Below, piece after piece: positions 15,572 to 24,169 of a stretch of DNA of 25,607 nucleotides. The notes below the pieces were generated by a model that was not told the origin of the DNA, made no database searches, and saw only the letters and a list, made by a program, of their open reading frames with translations. Position numbers and translations under genes: made by a program. Source of the stretch: an uncultured Synergistales bacterium (GTDB lineage: Bacteria > Synergistota > Synergistia > Synergistales > Aminobacteriaceae); NCBI GenBank assembly GCA_905234205.1, contig CAJOGG010000002.1:1-25607 (forward strand). Reading direction: 5' to 3'. Position 1 is the stretch's first letter, and each line of letters opens with the position of its first letter.

Positions 15572-17137
15572 ATGCTCATAAAATTTTTGCTAGTAGTAGC
15601 GTTTTTCGGAGTAATGCTTGCAATAGGTTTTTACTGCCGGAAGCATTCAACTGATGTAAGCGGCTTTGTGCTTGCAGGACGTTCTGTGGGGCCTTGGCTC
15701 ACGGCTTTTGCGTACGGAACAAGTTATTTCTCTGCGGTCGTATTTGTAGGCTATGCTGGTCAATTCGGCTGGCGTTATGGAATCGCTGCAACATGGGCCG
15801 GGCTTGGTAATGCATTTATAGGTTCATTGATGGCGTGGGCAGTCCTTGGTCGTCGTACTAGAATAATGAGCCAGTATTTATCAAGTGCAACTATGCCGGA
15901 CTTCTTTGGTAAAAGATTTAAGAGTGATGCTCTCAAAATTGTAGCGTCTATAATCTGCTTCGTGTTCTTAATTCCATATACGGCGAGTTTATATAACGGA
16001 TTAAGCAGACTTTTCGGAATGGCCTTTGATATTGATTACTCGATATGCGTCATCTTCATGGCCGTCTTAACTGGAATATATGTAGTAGCTGGTGGATATA
16101 TGGCAACCGCAATTAACGATTTCATTCAGGGAATTATCATGCTTTTCGGAATAACTGCAGTAGTCTTGGCCGTGTTAGCAAGTAAAGGTGGCTTTCTCAA
16201 TGCTTTAGCAGGGCTTGCCGAAATTTCAGACGCTCACGCAACAACACAGCTTGCGAAATCTCCTGGAATATTCGCTTCGTTCTTCGGGCCTGATCCAGTT
16301 AATTTATTGGGCGTTGTAATTCTTACGAGCTTAGGCACGTGGGGACTTCCTCAAATGGTCCAGAAATTCTACGCAATAAAAAACGAGAGTGACATTACGA
16401 AAGGTACAGTTATCTCAACTTTCTTTGCTCTTGTCGTTGCAGGAGGATGTTATTTCTTAGGAGGCTTCGGACGTTTATTCACTGCACAGCTTGACCCCAC
16501 TGGTATTGGAGTTCCCGTTGAAGGTTATGACTCTGTAATTCCTTTGATGCTTTCAGGTTTGCCGGATTTATTGTTGGGAGTCGTTGTTATTCTCGTGTTA
16601 TCGGCTTCAATGTCAACGCTTTCTTCACTCGTGCTTGCTTCAAGTTCAACTCTTACGCTTGATTTATTGAAAGGCCATGTCATTAAGGATATGAACGAGG
16701 CTAAACAGTTATTCGTAATGCGAATCTTAATCGTGATGTTCATAATTATCTCTGTCATACTCGCTTTGATTCAATATCGCTCAAACGTTACATTCATAGC
16801 TCAGTTAATGGGAGTTTCTTGGGGAGCTTTGGCCGGAGCTTTCCTTGCGCCATTCATGTATAGTCTATATTGGAAAGGCGTTACGAAATTGTCATGCTGG
16901 GTTAATTTCTTGTTCTCAAGTTTTGTGATGATAGCGAATATTTTTGTGCGTCCAAGTTTTCCCGCGCTGCTTCAGTCCCCAATCAATGCCGGAGCGTTTT
17001 GCATGTTAGCAGGATTTGTGATCGTGCCTGTTGTGAGTCTCGTAACTCCTAAACCTGATAAACAATTCCTTGAAGACGCTTTCAACTGCTACACAAAAAC
17101 CGTAACTGTAAGACAGTCAAAGGCTTTGGGCGATTAA
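15572..17137 (+). CDS. Sodium:solute symporter (SSS family)
   Basis: A 521-residue inner-membrane transporter with about 13 hydrophobic segments. The first is MLIKFLLVVAFFGVMLAIGF, followed by the SSS hallmark FVLAGRSVGPWLTAFAYGTSYFSA and a GGYMATAINDFIQG block in the middle that matches the family signature region. SSS proteins move solutes such as amino acids, sugars, carboxylates or ureides with sodium. The substrate cannot be read from the sequence; the adjacent amidohydrolase suggests a hydrolysable small organic compound. The start is ATG 15572 with a weak, somewhat distant ribosome site (AGAAAGAG at 15552-15559). The C-terminal tail after the last membrane segment is short and cytoplasmic. 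Confidence 0.9.
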   Translation: MLIKFLLVVAFFGVMLAIGFYCRKHSTDVSGFVLAGRSVGPWLTAFAYGTSYFSAVVFVGYAGQFGWRYGIAATWAGLGNAFIGSLMAWAVLGRRTRIMSQYLSSATMPDFFGKRFKSDALKIVASIICFVFLIPYTASLYNGLSRLFGMAFDIDYSICVIFMAVLTGIYVVAGGYMATAINDFIQGIIMLFGITAVVLAVLASKGGFLNALAGLAEISDAHATTQLAKSPGIFASFFGPDPVNLLGVVILTSLGTWGLPQMVQKFYAIKNESDITKGTVISTFFALVVAGGCYFLGGFGRLFTAQLDPTGIGVPVEGYDSVIPLMLSGLPDLLLGVVVILVLSASMSTLSSLVLASSSTLTLDLLKGHVIKDMNEAKQLFVMRILIVMFIIISVILALIQYRSNVTFIAQLMGVSWGALAGAFLAPFMYSLYWKGVTKLSCWVNFLFSSFVMIANIFVRPSFPALLQSPINAGAFCMLAGFVIVPVVSLVTPKPDKQFLEDAFNCYTKTVTVRQSKALGD

Positions 17138-18025
17138 GTGAGAGTTGTAGATATTCACGTCCATACATTTCCGGAAAAAATAGCTGCGTCAGCTCTGAAT
17201 ACTTTACAGTCAAAGAGTCATACGCGGCCTTTTACTAACGGGACTATAAACGGACTTTGTGCTTCAATGCGTGAAGCAGGGATTACGAGTTCAGTTTTAC
17301 AGCCTGTGGCCACAAGAGCGGATCAAGTTACACGAATCAATGACAATGCCATCAAAATTAACACCCAAGCAAAAGAGAAGGGCATATATTCATTCGGAGC
17401 AATGCACCCGGAATTTCTTAACTACGATTCAGAATTGACTCGAATTAAAGCCGCTGGTATCTGTGGAATAAAATTGCACCCCGTCTATCAAGGTGTAAGC
17501 ATTGATGATGAACGTTACATAAAGATTCTTGCACGAGCGTTTGAACTTGGTCTTATAGTTTTAATTCATGCTGGCTGGGATATAGGCTTCCCTGGAAATG
17601 ATTACGCTATGCCATGGAGAATTAGCGAGGCTTTAAGAGCTTCAGGGCTTACGAGTTCTTCACGGGTTATATTAGCTCACATGGGAGGCTGGAGAGCTTG
17701 GGACGAGGCTTGCGAAATTTTTGCTGACGTTGAAGGCGTTTACATTGATACAGCGTTCTCCCTGGGAAGGTGTTACTCGAATAATGACGGTTATTATAAA
17801 AGCGTTGACGAGTGCAAAATGTTAAACTCTGAAAAATTCATGACCATCATAAAAAGTTTTGGGGCTGAAAGAGTTTTATTCGGGAGCGATTCTCCTTGGG
17901 CCTCACAGTTTGAAAGCGTGAAAGCTATCAATGCTCTTGACCTAATTGACCGTGAGAAAAATTTAATCCTGTACGAGAATGCAGAAAGATTAGTAGAAAG
18001 TTTAGACCCTGCCTTCAGTAGGTAG
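17138..18025 (+). CDS. Metal-dependent amidohydrolase (PF04909 type)
   Basis: A 295-residue TIM-barrel hydrolase or decarboxylase of the amidohydrolase_2 family (relatives include ACMSD-type decarboxylases and lactone hydrolases). Metal and active-site motifs appear in order: DIHVHTFP at the N-terminus, GIKLHPVYQ, VLIHAGWD, ILAHMGGW and the terminal LFGSDSPW. There is no signal peptide, so it is cytoplasmic. The start is GTG 17138, directly abutting the symporter's TAA stop without a good ribosome site of its own, so translation is probably coupled. The pair suggests uptake followed by hydrolysis or decarboxylation of one compound. Its exact reaction is unknown. Confidence 0.85.
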   Translation: MRVVDIHVHTFPEKIAASALNTLQSKSHTRPFTNGTINGLCASMREAGITSSVLQPVATRADQVTRINDNAIKINTQAKEKGIYSFGAMHPEFLNYDSELTRIKAAGICGIKLHPVYQGVSIDDERYIKILARAFELGLIVLIHAGWDIGFPGNDYAMPWRISEALRASGLTSSSRVILAHMGGWRAWDEACEIFADVEGVYIDTAFSLGRCYSNNDGYYKSVDECKMLNSEKFMTIIKSFGAERVLFGSDSPWASQFESVKAINALDLIDREKNLILYENAERLVESLDPAFSR

Positions 18026-18034
18026 GGCCTTTTT
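18007..18034 (+). terminator. Intrinsic terminator overlapping the amidohydrolase stop codon
   Basis: CCCTGCCT at 18007-18014 pairs with AGGTAGGG at 18020-18027 (one G-U), followed by CC and a T-run to 18034. The amidohydrolase TAG stop (18023-18025) is inside the right arm. The opposite strand lacks a good T-run after the stem, so the hairpin may serve the convergent lipoprotein gene only weakly. Confidence 0.8.
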
Positions 18035-18041
18035 GTTGTCG

Positions 18042-19679
18042 TTATTGTTTCTTGAACGTGCCTTCAAAAATGAAATGACACTTCTTCTCAGGAGTCAGCG
18101 GTGCAATTCCTTCCCAGCGTGTTTCGATCTCCGTCTCTGACACAAGCGTTATAGTTATGTTCAAAGCTTCGTCGCCGGCGGTTATTGCTTCAAGCCTCCA
18201 TTCATCATCGCTTCTTTGACTCAAATTCATAGGCTGGTGAGTTTTGTCAGCAGAAAATGTTCCCTGGTATATTTCCATAATATCAAAGGCTTCCCATTTG
18301 TAAGAATAATCAATATCGGCAGAATAAATTTTATTTGACAAGTCTCCTTTGTCTTCAATGTCGTTGAACGTTATATCGGTGCTTGTACTCATAACCAAGG
18401 TCAACTGATCTTCCATTCCCAACTCGGTATTTACAGCGGACAATTCGTCGCCTTCTTTAACGAGTTTCCAAGTTCCCGTCAATATGTCAGTGATAAGACG
18501 CTTAGTGAGCGGCGTATCTTCATCGTAGTCAGTGCTGTTGCTGCTCTTCCTGTAACTGCATTCGATCTCGTAATGATAATAGCCTCCGAGTGAATTTACT
18601 TGCGCCCAACCGTCCCACACTGTGCTTATCTCTGTATCAGACACGATTGTGATATTGACGCTAAGAGAGTCTGTTGTGTTTCTAGCTTCAAAACGCCATT
18701 CACTGTCAGAAACTTTTGTTATAGTCATAGTTTGAGTCTTCACGTCAGAATTATCAGCAGTGTAGCTTCTAACGTCAAAATTTCCATACAATACAGAGCC
18801 GTTAAGAGCAAGCCACTGATGCAAGAAATAAACGTCTGCAGTCCCTGTTACTTCACTGTTACTGAAGTCGCTTAACTCCGTGAAAACCATTTTGATCCCC
18901 GCGTTAGGATTTAGAGTCATACCTGCTCCTGTTGTAGTGTTTGTAGCTATAGCACTCTCGGCTGTGTGAAGTAGCCATGTACCCTTCAGAATTTCATCTA
19001 TAGTTTTATCCGTAGTTTCTGTATCGCCTGAACTAGTTGAGTCGCTGTCGCCTGATGATGAACCGCTATTCTTTACGAATGAACTTCTTATCACAGCATC
19101 GCAATAATCATTAAGAGCCGGAATATATGCTGATACGTTCCATTGCAAAGTCATAACGCTATTTGAAGAGAGAGTAATTGTTATTCGGTTGATGTTTGAA
19201 GACGACGCGGTAGACGTTGATTCTAACAGCCATTTGTCAGCAGCTACTTGCGAGATCGTCATTGTCTTGGCCGTACCGCTTTTAATACTCACAGTCCCGA
19301 GCGAGACTCCGTTTTCGTCGAGAGCTGTGCATACATATGAGTAATTTACATTTGCAGTTCCCGTTAAATCCGGCGAAGTTCCGCTAAGTGCTACATCTGA
19401 AATTGCCATAGCGTAATCTGAAACGTGCCATAAATTAATTTGTTCCGTCTTGTCCGCTGATTCGTACGTAGCGTTTCCCTTATAAGTAGACGCTTCGTCA
19501 AATTGCCAAGAGCCCGTTAATATATCTGCTATAGTTGTGCTTACGTCTTCGGTCGTTGTATCGCTGTTATCATCAGTGCTGCTGCTCTCGTCCTCTGTAT
19601 AGCTTCCTCCGCAGCCGGAAAAAATCATAACGCACAGTGCCATTATGAATAATAGACTCCAAGTCTTAAGTTTACGCAT
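18042..19679 (-). CDS. Lipoprotein with three tandem beta-rich domains
   Basis: A 545-residue secreted lipoprotein. The signal peptide MRKLKTWSLLFIMALCVMIF ends in a lipobox-like FSGC with the lipidated Cys at 23, followed by a Ser/Thr/Asp/Glu-rich linker. Three copies of one domain follow at about 49-203, 226-378 and 395-545. Each opens with an ILTGSW/ILKGTW/ILTGTW motif, then an M-T/N-I/L-S/T block leading to W-L/R-x-E-(A/S), a run of Ile/Thr strands, and a closing Phe/Tyr-(V/R)-K. The alternating hydrophobic pattern suggests lipocalin-like beta barrels. The ribosome site GAAGGG precedes the ATG. It is the last gene of the aminotransferase-mnmA-lipoprotein unit, 26 bases after mnmA. I do not recognise a named family. 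Confidence 0.8.
   Translation of the reverse strand: MRKLKTWSLLFIMALCVMIFSGCGGSYTEDESSSTDDNSDTTTEDVSTTIADILTGSWQFDEASTYKGNATYESADKTEQINLWHVSDYAMAISDVALSGTSPDLTGTANVNYSYVCTALDENGVSLGTVSIKSGTAKTMTISQVAADKWLLESTSTASSSNINRITITLSSNSVMTLQWNVSAYIPALNDYCDAVIRSSFVKNSGSSSGDSDSTSSGDTETTDKTIDEILKGTWLLHTAESAIATNTTTGAGMTLNPNAGIKMVFTELSDFSNSEVTGTADVYFLHQWLALNGSVLYGNFDVRSYTADNSDVKTQTMTITKVSDSEWRFEARNTTDSLSVNITIVSDTEISTVWDGWAQVNSLGGYYHYEIECSYRKSSNSTDYDEDTPLTKRLITDILTGTWKLVKEGDELSAVNTELGMEDQLTLVMSTSTDITFNDIEDKGDLSNKIYSADIDYSYKWEAFDIMEIYQGTFSADKTHQPMNLSQRSDDEWRLEAITAGDEALNITITLVSETEIETRWEGIAPLTPEKKCHFIFEGTFKKQ
18045..19535 (-). repeat. Three-fold internal repeat in the lipoprotein gene
   Basis: Coding positions 19535-19071, 19004-18546 and 18497-18045 encode three divergent copies of a domain of about 150 residues. 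Shared anchors are I-(A/D)-(D/E)-IL-(T/K)-G-(S/T)-W at the start and DKWLLES, SEWRFEA and DEWRLEA about 95-100 residues later. The copies are clear in protein but not obvious in DNA, so the duplication is old. Confidence 0.75.
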
Positions 19680-19705
19680 TAATCATTACCCTTCTTTCAT
19701 GAATT

Positions 19706-20779
19706 TTACGTAACAATTATATCAGCTATTGTGCCTCCTCCTATGACATAATCGTTATCGTAAATCACTGCGGCTTGGCCTCGGGCAGGAGCTTTGATTG
19801 CTTCGCTAAACTCTATGATAAATTCTTCGGGGCTAGTTTGATTGATCGTCGCGGGTAATTCTTTTTGCCTGTAACGAACTTTTACGCGTGCTTGATAATT
19901 TTTAGGAAGCTCTGGTAATGCTATTAAGTTGGCGTTAATGACCCTGATTTTACGGGTTAATAATGACTGTTCGGACAAAGTTATCGTGTTGTCGTTAATG
20001 TTTATGTCAGAAATGTAAAGCCGTGATTTTGCTGGAATCCCCAAGCCTCTTCGTTGTCCAATAGTATAATGAATTATTCCGTCGTGAGTGCCTAAAATTT
20101 TTCCTGAATCGTTAATGAAATTCCCTGGCTGATATTTTTTGCCGGTGTAAGTCTCAATGAAGTTTGCGTAATCTCCATCAGGTACAAAGCATATATCTTG
20201 TGAGTCATGCTTACGAGCGTTCACAAAACCTAATTCTTCGGCCAAGTTCCTAGCGTCAGATTTATTCATATCCCCTAAAGGAAATTCCGTATGGGCTAAT
20301 TGTTCCTGTGTCAACATGTAAAGCACGTAGCTTTGATCCCGCGACAAGTCCTTAGCTTTTCGCAGCAAGTAATGTCCTGAAGAGTCGCGTTCAATTTTAG
20401 CGTAATGTCCAGTGGCGATTTTCTCAAGGCCGATTTCATTAGCATGACCCAAAAATGCCTCGAACTTCATGAATTTATTGCAGTCTATGCAGGGATTCGG
20501 AGTGCCGCCGGATTCGTAAACGTTCACAAATTTCCTGATAACGCGTTCTTCAAACTCATTCATGTAATTCAAGACTTCATGTTCGATTCCTAAAAGCTCA
20601 CAAATTTTTCTTGCGTCATTAATGTTTTCAAGCGAGCAACAAGTTTTTGATAAGACTCCCAAAGCTTCATTCAGGAATAATAACATCGTCGCCCCCTTGC
20701 AAATTTTGTACTTCTCACGCATCAAATAAGCGGTAACGCTACTGTCAACGCCACCGCTCATAGCTACTAATATGCTCAT
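19706..20779 (-). CDS. mnmA: tRNA-specific 2-thiouridylase
   Basis: MnmA, 357 residues, the usual length. It adds sulfur to U34 of Lys, Glu and Gln tRNAs using ATP and a persulfide relay. The PP-loop SGGVDSS is at 8-14. The two catalytic cysteines are Cys97 in TPNPCIDC and Cys197 in DSQDICFVPDG. GHYAKI, SRDQSYVLYML and HYTIGQRRGLGI are also typical. The ATG at 20779 follows the aminotransferase stop by 12 bases, with only a weak A/G-rich ribosome site. It lies in the middle of a three-gene unit with no obvious functional link to its neighbours. Confidence 0.96.
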   Translation of the reverse strand: MSILVAMSGGVDSSVTAYLMREKYKICKGATMLLFLNEALGVLSKTCCSLENINDARKICELLGIEHEVLNYMNEFEERVIRKFVNVYESGGTPNPCIDCNKFMKFEAFLGHANEIGLEKIATGHYAKIERDSSGHYLLRKAKDLSRDQSYVLYMLTQEQLAHTEFPLGDMNKSDARNLAEELGFVNARKHDSQDICFVPDGDYANFIETYTGKKYQPGNFINDSGKILGTHDGIIHYTIGQRRGLGIPAKSRLYISDININDNTITLSEQSLLTRKIRVINANLIALPELPKNYQARVKVRYRQKELPATINQTSPEEFIIEFSEAIKAPARGQAAVIYDNDYVIGGGTIADIIVT

Positions 20780-20791
20780 GAAATTTCTTGC

Positions 20792-21970
20792 TTACTTCAC
20801 TAACTCGGCCATCTTCTTGAGTCTCTTGGCTACCTCGTCAAGAACTTCATCGGAGCGTGCAAAATGGAAACGGATCAAGTTATTAATTGGCTCACGGAAG
20901 AAACTTGAACCAGGTACTGCGGCTACACCGATATTCTTGATTACCCACTCGCAGAACTCTAAATCGCTCCAGCCTTTGAACTGATCAAGCTCAAGGAAAT
21001 TGCTAATATCAACCATGACGAAATACGAGCCTTGCGGGATATTATGCTTGAAGCCGGCATCATCGAGAGCCTTCAATAATTTTTCGCGCTTGTGAGTATA
21101 CTTGGCCTTGAGTTCATCGTAATAACTTTCTGGAAGCAAGAAAGCTTTTGTCGCAGCTTCCTGCAATGGTGCAGCAGCTCCAACCGTCAAGAAGTCGTGA
21201 ACTTTTCGTGCGCCCTCAACAACATCAGCAGGCCCGATTAAATAGCCGAGTCGCCAGCCAGTTATCGAATACGTCTTTGAGAGAGAGTTGCATGTAATCA
21301 CGTGGTCAAACAGGCCGGGAAGTCCTGACGCGTAAACGTGTTTATACGGATCAAATACAATATGCTCGTACACTTCGTCCATAATCATATAGGCATCATA
21401 TTTCAAGGCAAGCGCGCCGATCTCCGTTAATTCCTTCTCCGTGAAAACTTTTCCGCAAGGGTTTGAAGGGTTGCAGATAACAATAGCTTTTGCGCCCTGC
21501 TTGAAACCGTCCTCAATAATGTTAATGTCGTAGTCGTAAGTTGGTGGCACTAATGGAACGTAAATCGGTGAAGCTCCAGAGAGGATAGCATCGGCTCCAT
21601 AATTCTCATAGAACGGTGAGAAGACTAGAACTTTATCGCCAGGGTTGCAGATCGTCATCATTGCGGACATCATTGCTTCAGTGCTTCCACAGGTGATTAC
21701 TATTTCTGTTTCGGGATCAATCTCACGTCCGATAGCTTTACTTTGTTTTGCGCAGATAGCGTCTCGGAAATTCTTTGCTCCGAATGTTATTGCGTACTGA
21801 TGAGGGCCTGTATATGCAGTTTGAGCTAATGAGTCAAGCATTTCTTTCGGGGGATCCCAATCAGGAAAGCCCTGTGATAAATTGATAGCTCCATATTTGT
21901 TGCAGATTCTTGTCATTCGTCGGATTACGGAGTCTGTGAAGGTGCCTACTCTGTCACTAAGCTTGGGCAT
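20792..21970 (-). CDS. PLP-dependent class I/II aminotransferase
   Basis: Fold-type I aminotransferase of 392 residues from the AspC/MalY-like class I-II group. Visible residues are NLSQGFPDWDPP near the N-terminus, NPSNPCGKVF with the substrate-binding Asn, MDEVYEHIVFD with the PLP-contacting Asp, SLSKTYSITGWRLGY with the PLP lysine at about residue 232, and a C-terminal IRFHFARS with the carboxylate-binding Arg. The start is set at ATG 21970, giving MPKLSDRV as in relatives. An in-frame TTG at 21982 sits against the ribosome site AAAGGA and is unlikely. It is first of three genes behind a promoter at 22020-22048. The amino-acid substrate (Asp, Met, aromatic or Ala) is uncertain. Confidence 0.92.
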   Translation of the reverse strand: MPKLSDRVGTFTDSVIRRMTRICNKYGAINLSQGFPDWDPPKEMLDSLAQTAYTGPHQYAITFGAKNFRDAICAKQSKAIGREIDPETEIVITCGSTEAMMSAMMTICNPGDKVLVFSPFYENYGADAILSGASPIYVPLVPPTYDYDINIIEDGFKQGAKAIVICNPSNPCGKVFTEKELTEIGALALKYDAYMIMDEVYEHIVFDPYKHVYASGLPGLFDHVITCNSLSKTYSITGWRLGYLIGPADVVEGARKVHDFLTVGAAAPLQEAATKAFLLPESYYDELKAKYTHKREKLLKALDDAGFKHNIPQGSYFVMVDISNFLELDQFKGWSDLEFCEWVIKNIGVAAVPGSSFFREPINNLIRFHFARSDEVLDEVAKRLKKMAELVK

Positions 21971-22019
21971 AATATATTTCAAATCCTTTCATCGTTTTGA
22001 ATTAAATTTTACACTCGCA

Positions 22020-22048
22020 ATTTTAGATTTTATTCTCACAATTTGCAA
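22020..22048 (-). promoter_or_regulatory. Promoter of the aminotransferase-mnmA-lipoprotein unit
   Basis: On the minus strand, TTGCAA (22048-22043) and TAAAAT (22025-22020) are spaced by exactly 17 bases, with four and five of six bases matching consensus. The boxes lie in the 93-base gap between the preceding gene's stop and the aminotransferase start, giving a leader of about 40 bases. Confidence 0.55.
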
Positions 22049-22063
22049 TATTTGCACCTTGTC

Positions 22064-22837
22064 TTACTTTTGTGCCATAACTTTTCTGTAAAGCGTTATA
22101 AGTGAAGTTGTGCAGCGTTCGTGAGAGCGTCTGGAGTTCAGAAAGTGTCGCGCTGTCATTGCTACGTGTCGTCCTCGTTCGGTCAAGCCTAAATGAATTA
22201 TTCGGTCTAGGTTGTCCTCGTCGTCGCTAATCAAGAAATATCCATCAGGGCCAAGAATTTCATCGAGATAGCCAGATTTATGTGATGCTATTGCAAGTCC
22301 CCTCATGGTTAAAATTCCTGCTCTCATTGCCTCACGCGGGCCTGTGTCTTCAGCAAGATAAACTCCGCTTAATGCTTCCGGACGCAAAACTTTATCGAGA
22401 ATGTTAATGACGGGATAATCACCTTCAGGCAACTTTCTATCACTACGAACGAATACTGCCTTGCTTACTTCTTCGCTTTGAGTGCTCAATGGATCGAACA
22501 CAGGAAAAATTACTGACTCCCCATTTACTGCTCCTTCAGTGAAGAAGCGTGAAGGACTCCCCGCCCAATCATTGCCTTCTAGTAAAGTGTGTACGGTCTT
22601 GGAATGCATACGAACAATTTTCCACCATGCTGGAGGTTTCCCGAACAAGTGCCAAATTTCGCGGCGTGTGAAAACGTTCTTGACTCGCTCAAAACCGGAC
22701 GTGCTTTTATCGTTTGCGCTTATTACTCTTAATTCTATGTCGCGTGAATGAGTTCTCAATGCGTCAGCCATATGTTCAATGACCTGTGCCAGAGTTTTAT
22801 TCACGGAGCTTGATAAATACCAGTTAAGCGTGTGCAT
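22064..22837 (-). CDS. Short glycosyltransferase-like protein (GT-B, GT4-like C-terminal half)
   Basis: A 257-residue protein. The C-terminal half resembles the donor-sugar domain of GT4 glycosyltransferases: a strand VINILDKVLRPEALSG, then EDTGPREAMRAGILTM near an acidic pair, then ASHKSGYLDEILGPDGYFL, comparable to the G-x-x-E-x-(I/V)-x-x-G pattern. The N-terminal half is much shorter than a full GT-B acceptor domain (normal proteins have about 350-400 residues). The start is taken as ATG 22837, one base after the tyrS stop. An in-frame ATG at 22876 would overlap tyrS. There is no membrane segment. It could be a truncated or specialised glycosyltransferase; activity is unproven. Confidence 0.6.
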   Translation of the reverse strand: MHTLNWYLSSSVNKTLAQVIEHMADALRTHSRDIELRVISANDKSTSGFERVKNVFTRREIWHLFGKPPAWWKIVRMHSKTVHTLLEGNDWAGSPSRFFTEGAVNGESVIFPVFDPLSTQSEEVSKAVFVRSDRKLPEGDYPVINILDKVLRPEALSGVYLAEDTGPREAMRAGILTMRGLAIASHKSGYLDEILGPDGYFLISDDEDNLDRIIHLGLTERGRHVAMTARHFLNSRRSHERCTTSLITLYRKVMAQK

Positions 22838-22838
22838 G

Positions 22839-24116
22839 TTACACAAATTCAGCCATGTTAAATTTTTTGCGGCCAATCCTCAAGAATAAATATTTCCCGT
22901 TCAACAACGTATCTTGAGTCACTTCTGCTTTCTCGTCAGAAATTTTTACACCGTTGATTGAGACTCCTCCTTGACGAATCGCGCGCTTGGCCTCTCCATT
23001 ACTCTCACATGCTCCGGACGTTGCCAACACGTTCACAGCACTGACAGGGAAATTCACGCCTTCAAGTTTTGCATAAGGGACTTCCTGTTTCAACATTTCG
23101 CAAGTTTCTTCACTGACGCCGGCAAAATCAATCTTGGGATTGAATAATATCTCGCTGGCATTGATAACGCTCTTTGCAGTCTCTTCTCCGTGAACAGTCT
23201 TTGTAACCTCGAATGCTAATTTCTTCTGGGCTACACGTTTTTCCGGTGCTTGATTATGTTCAGTCATTAAGGTCTCAATCTCTTCAAGCGGCATGAACGT
23301 ATAAAGCTTCAATAATTTTTCCACGTCTCTATCGTCAGTGTTAAACCAGAATTGATAGAACTTGTAAGGACTCGTTTTAGTTGGGTCAAGCCACACCGCG
23401 CCAGCTTCAGTCTTTCCGAATTTCGTCCCCGATGAAGTCAATAACAATGGTTGAGTGAGTCCGAAGACCTCATTTCCCGAAGTGCGTCTAATGTAATCAG
23501 AGCCTGCCAATAAATTTCCCTGTTGGTCGTTTCCTCCCATTTGTAAGCGACAGCCGTAATGCTCATTCAAGTATTTGAAGTCCATAGCCTGTAACAGAAC
23601 GTAAGAAAACTCCGTGTAAGAGATTCCCTTTTCCGGATCCTCAAGCCTTGAACGAATATATTCACGTGCGATTAAATTGTTGATTGAGAAATATTTGCCG
23701 ACATCATGCAGAACTTCCAAGAACGAAATTTTTGACAGCCAGTCGTAATTGTTGAGGAGCAACGCAGAATTTTTCCCGCAGTCAAAGTCAAGAAACTTTC
23801 TTAACTGTACCTTAACGCCCTCTATATTATGCTGAACAGCCTCAAGGGTTATCAAGTTGCGTTCTTTGCTCTTACCTGATGGATCACCGATTAAGCCAGT
23901 ACCGCCGCCAGCCAGTGCTATAGGTCTGTGGCCAAGTCTCTGTAACCAACCTAACGCCATCAACGGAATCAAATGTCCCACGTGTAAACTATCAGCTGTA
24001 GGATCGAATCCAACATAAGCCGTAACCATTTCTTCATTCATAACTTGGGCCAAGCGTTCCTCGTTCGTACACCATTCAAAATAGCCTCGTCCTCGTAAAA
24101 CTTCAAATGCATTCAT
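22839..24116 (-). CDS. tyrS: Tyrosyl-tRNA synthetase
   Basis: Class I aminoacyl-tRNA synthetase charging tRNA-Tyr, 425 residues, standard for the bacterial TyrS1 type. The HIGH motif is HVGH in GFDPTADSLHVGHLIPLM. The tyrosine-binding segment includes YTEFSYVLLQAMDF and QMGGNDQQGN. The KMSKS-equivalent is KFGKT followed by EAGAVWLD. A C-terminal S4 RNA-binding domain (EAKRAIRQGGVSINGVKI) ends the protein. The start is ATG 24116, ten bases after AAAGGAG. An in-frame TTG at 24125 is too near that site. No T-box leader fits in the 53-base gap upstream. Confidence 0.97.
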   Translation of the reverse strand: MNAFEVLRGRGYFEWCTNEERLAQVMNEEMVTAYVGFDPTADSLHVGHLIPLMALGWLQRLGHRPIALAGGGTGLIGDPSGKSKERNLITLEAVQHNIEGVKVQLRKFLDFDCGKNSALLLNNYDWLSKISFLEVLHDVGKYFSINNLIAREYIRSRLEDPEKGISYTEFSYVLLQAMDFKYLNEHYGCRLQMGGNDQQGNLLAGSDYIRRTSGNEVFGLTQPLLLTSSGTKFGKTEAGAVWLDPTKTSPYKFYQFWFNTDDRDVEKLLKLYTFMPLEEIETLMTEHNQAPEKRVAQKKLAFEVTKTVHGEETAKSVINASEILFNPKIDFAGVSEETCEMLKQEVPYAKLEGVNFPVSAVNVLATSGACESNGEAKRAIRQGGVSINGVKISDEKAEVTQDTLLNGKYLFLRIGRKKFNMAEFV

Positions 24117-24169
24117 GTAAATCAAGCTCCTTTGTAGTCAAATGCCTAGTAATTCGCGAATATTATATA

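Noticed and set aside
24126..24169. AGTAAT/ATTACT inverted arms and a TTCGCGAA palindrome before tyrS, considered as operator or T-box remnant
   Set aside because: The arms are six bases in AT-rich DNA with no further structure, and the gap is far too short for a T-box leader.
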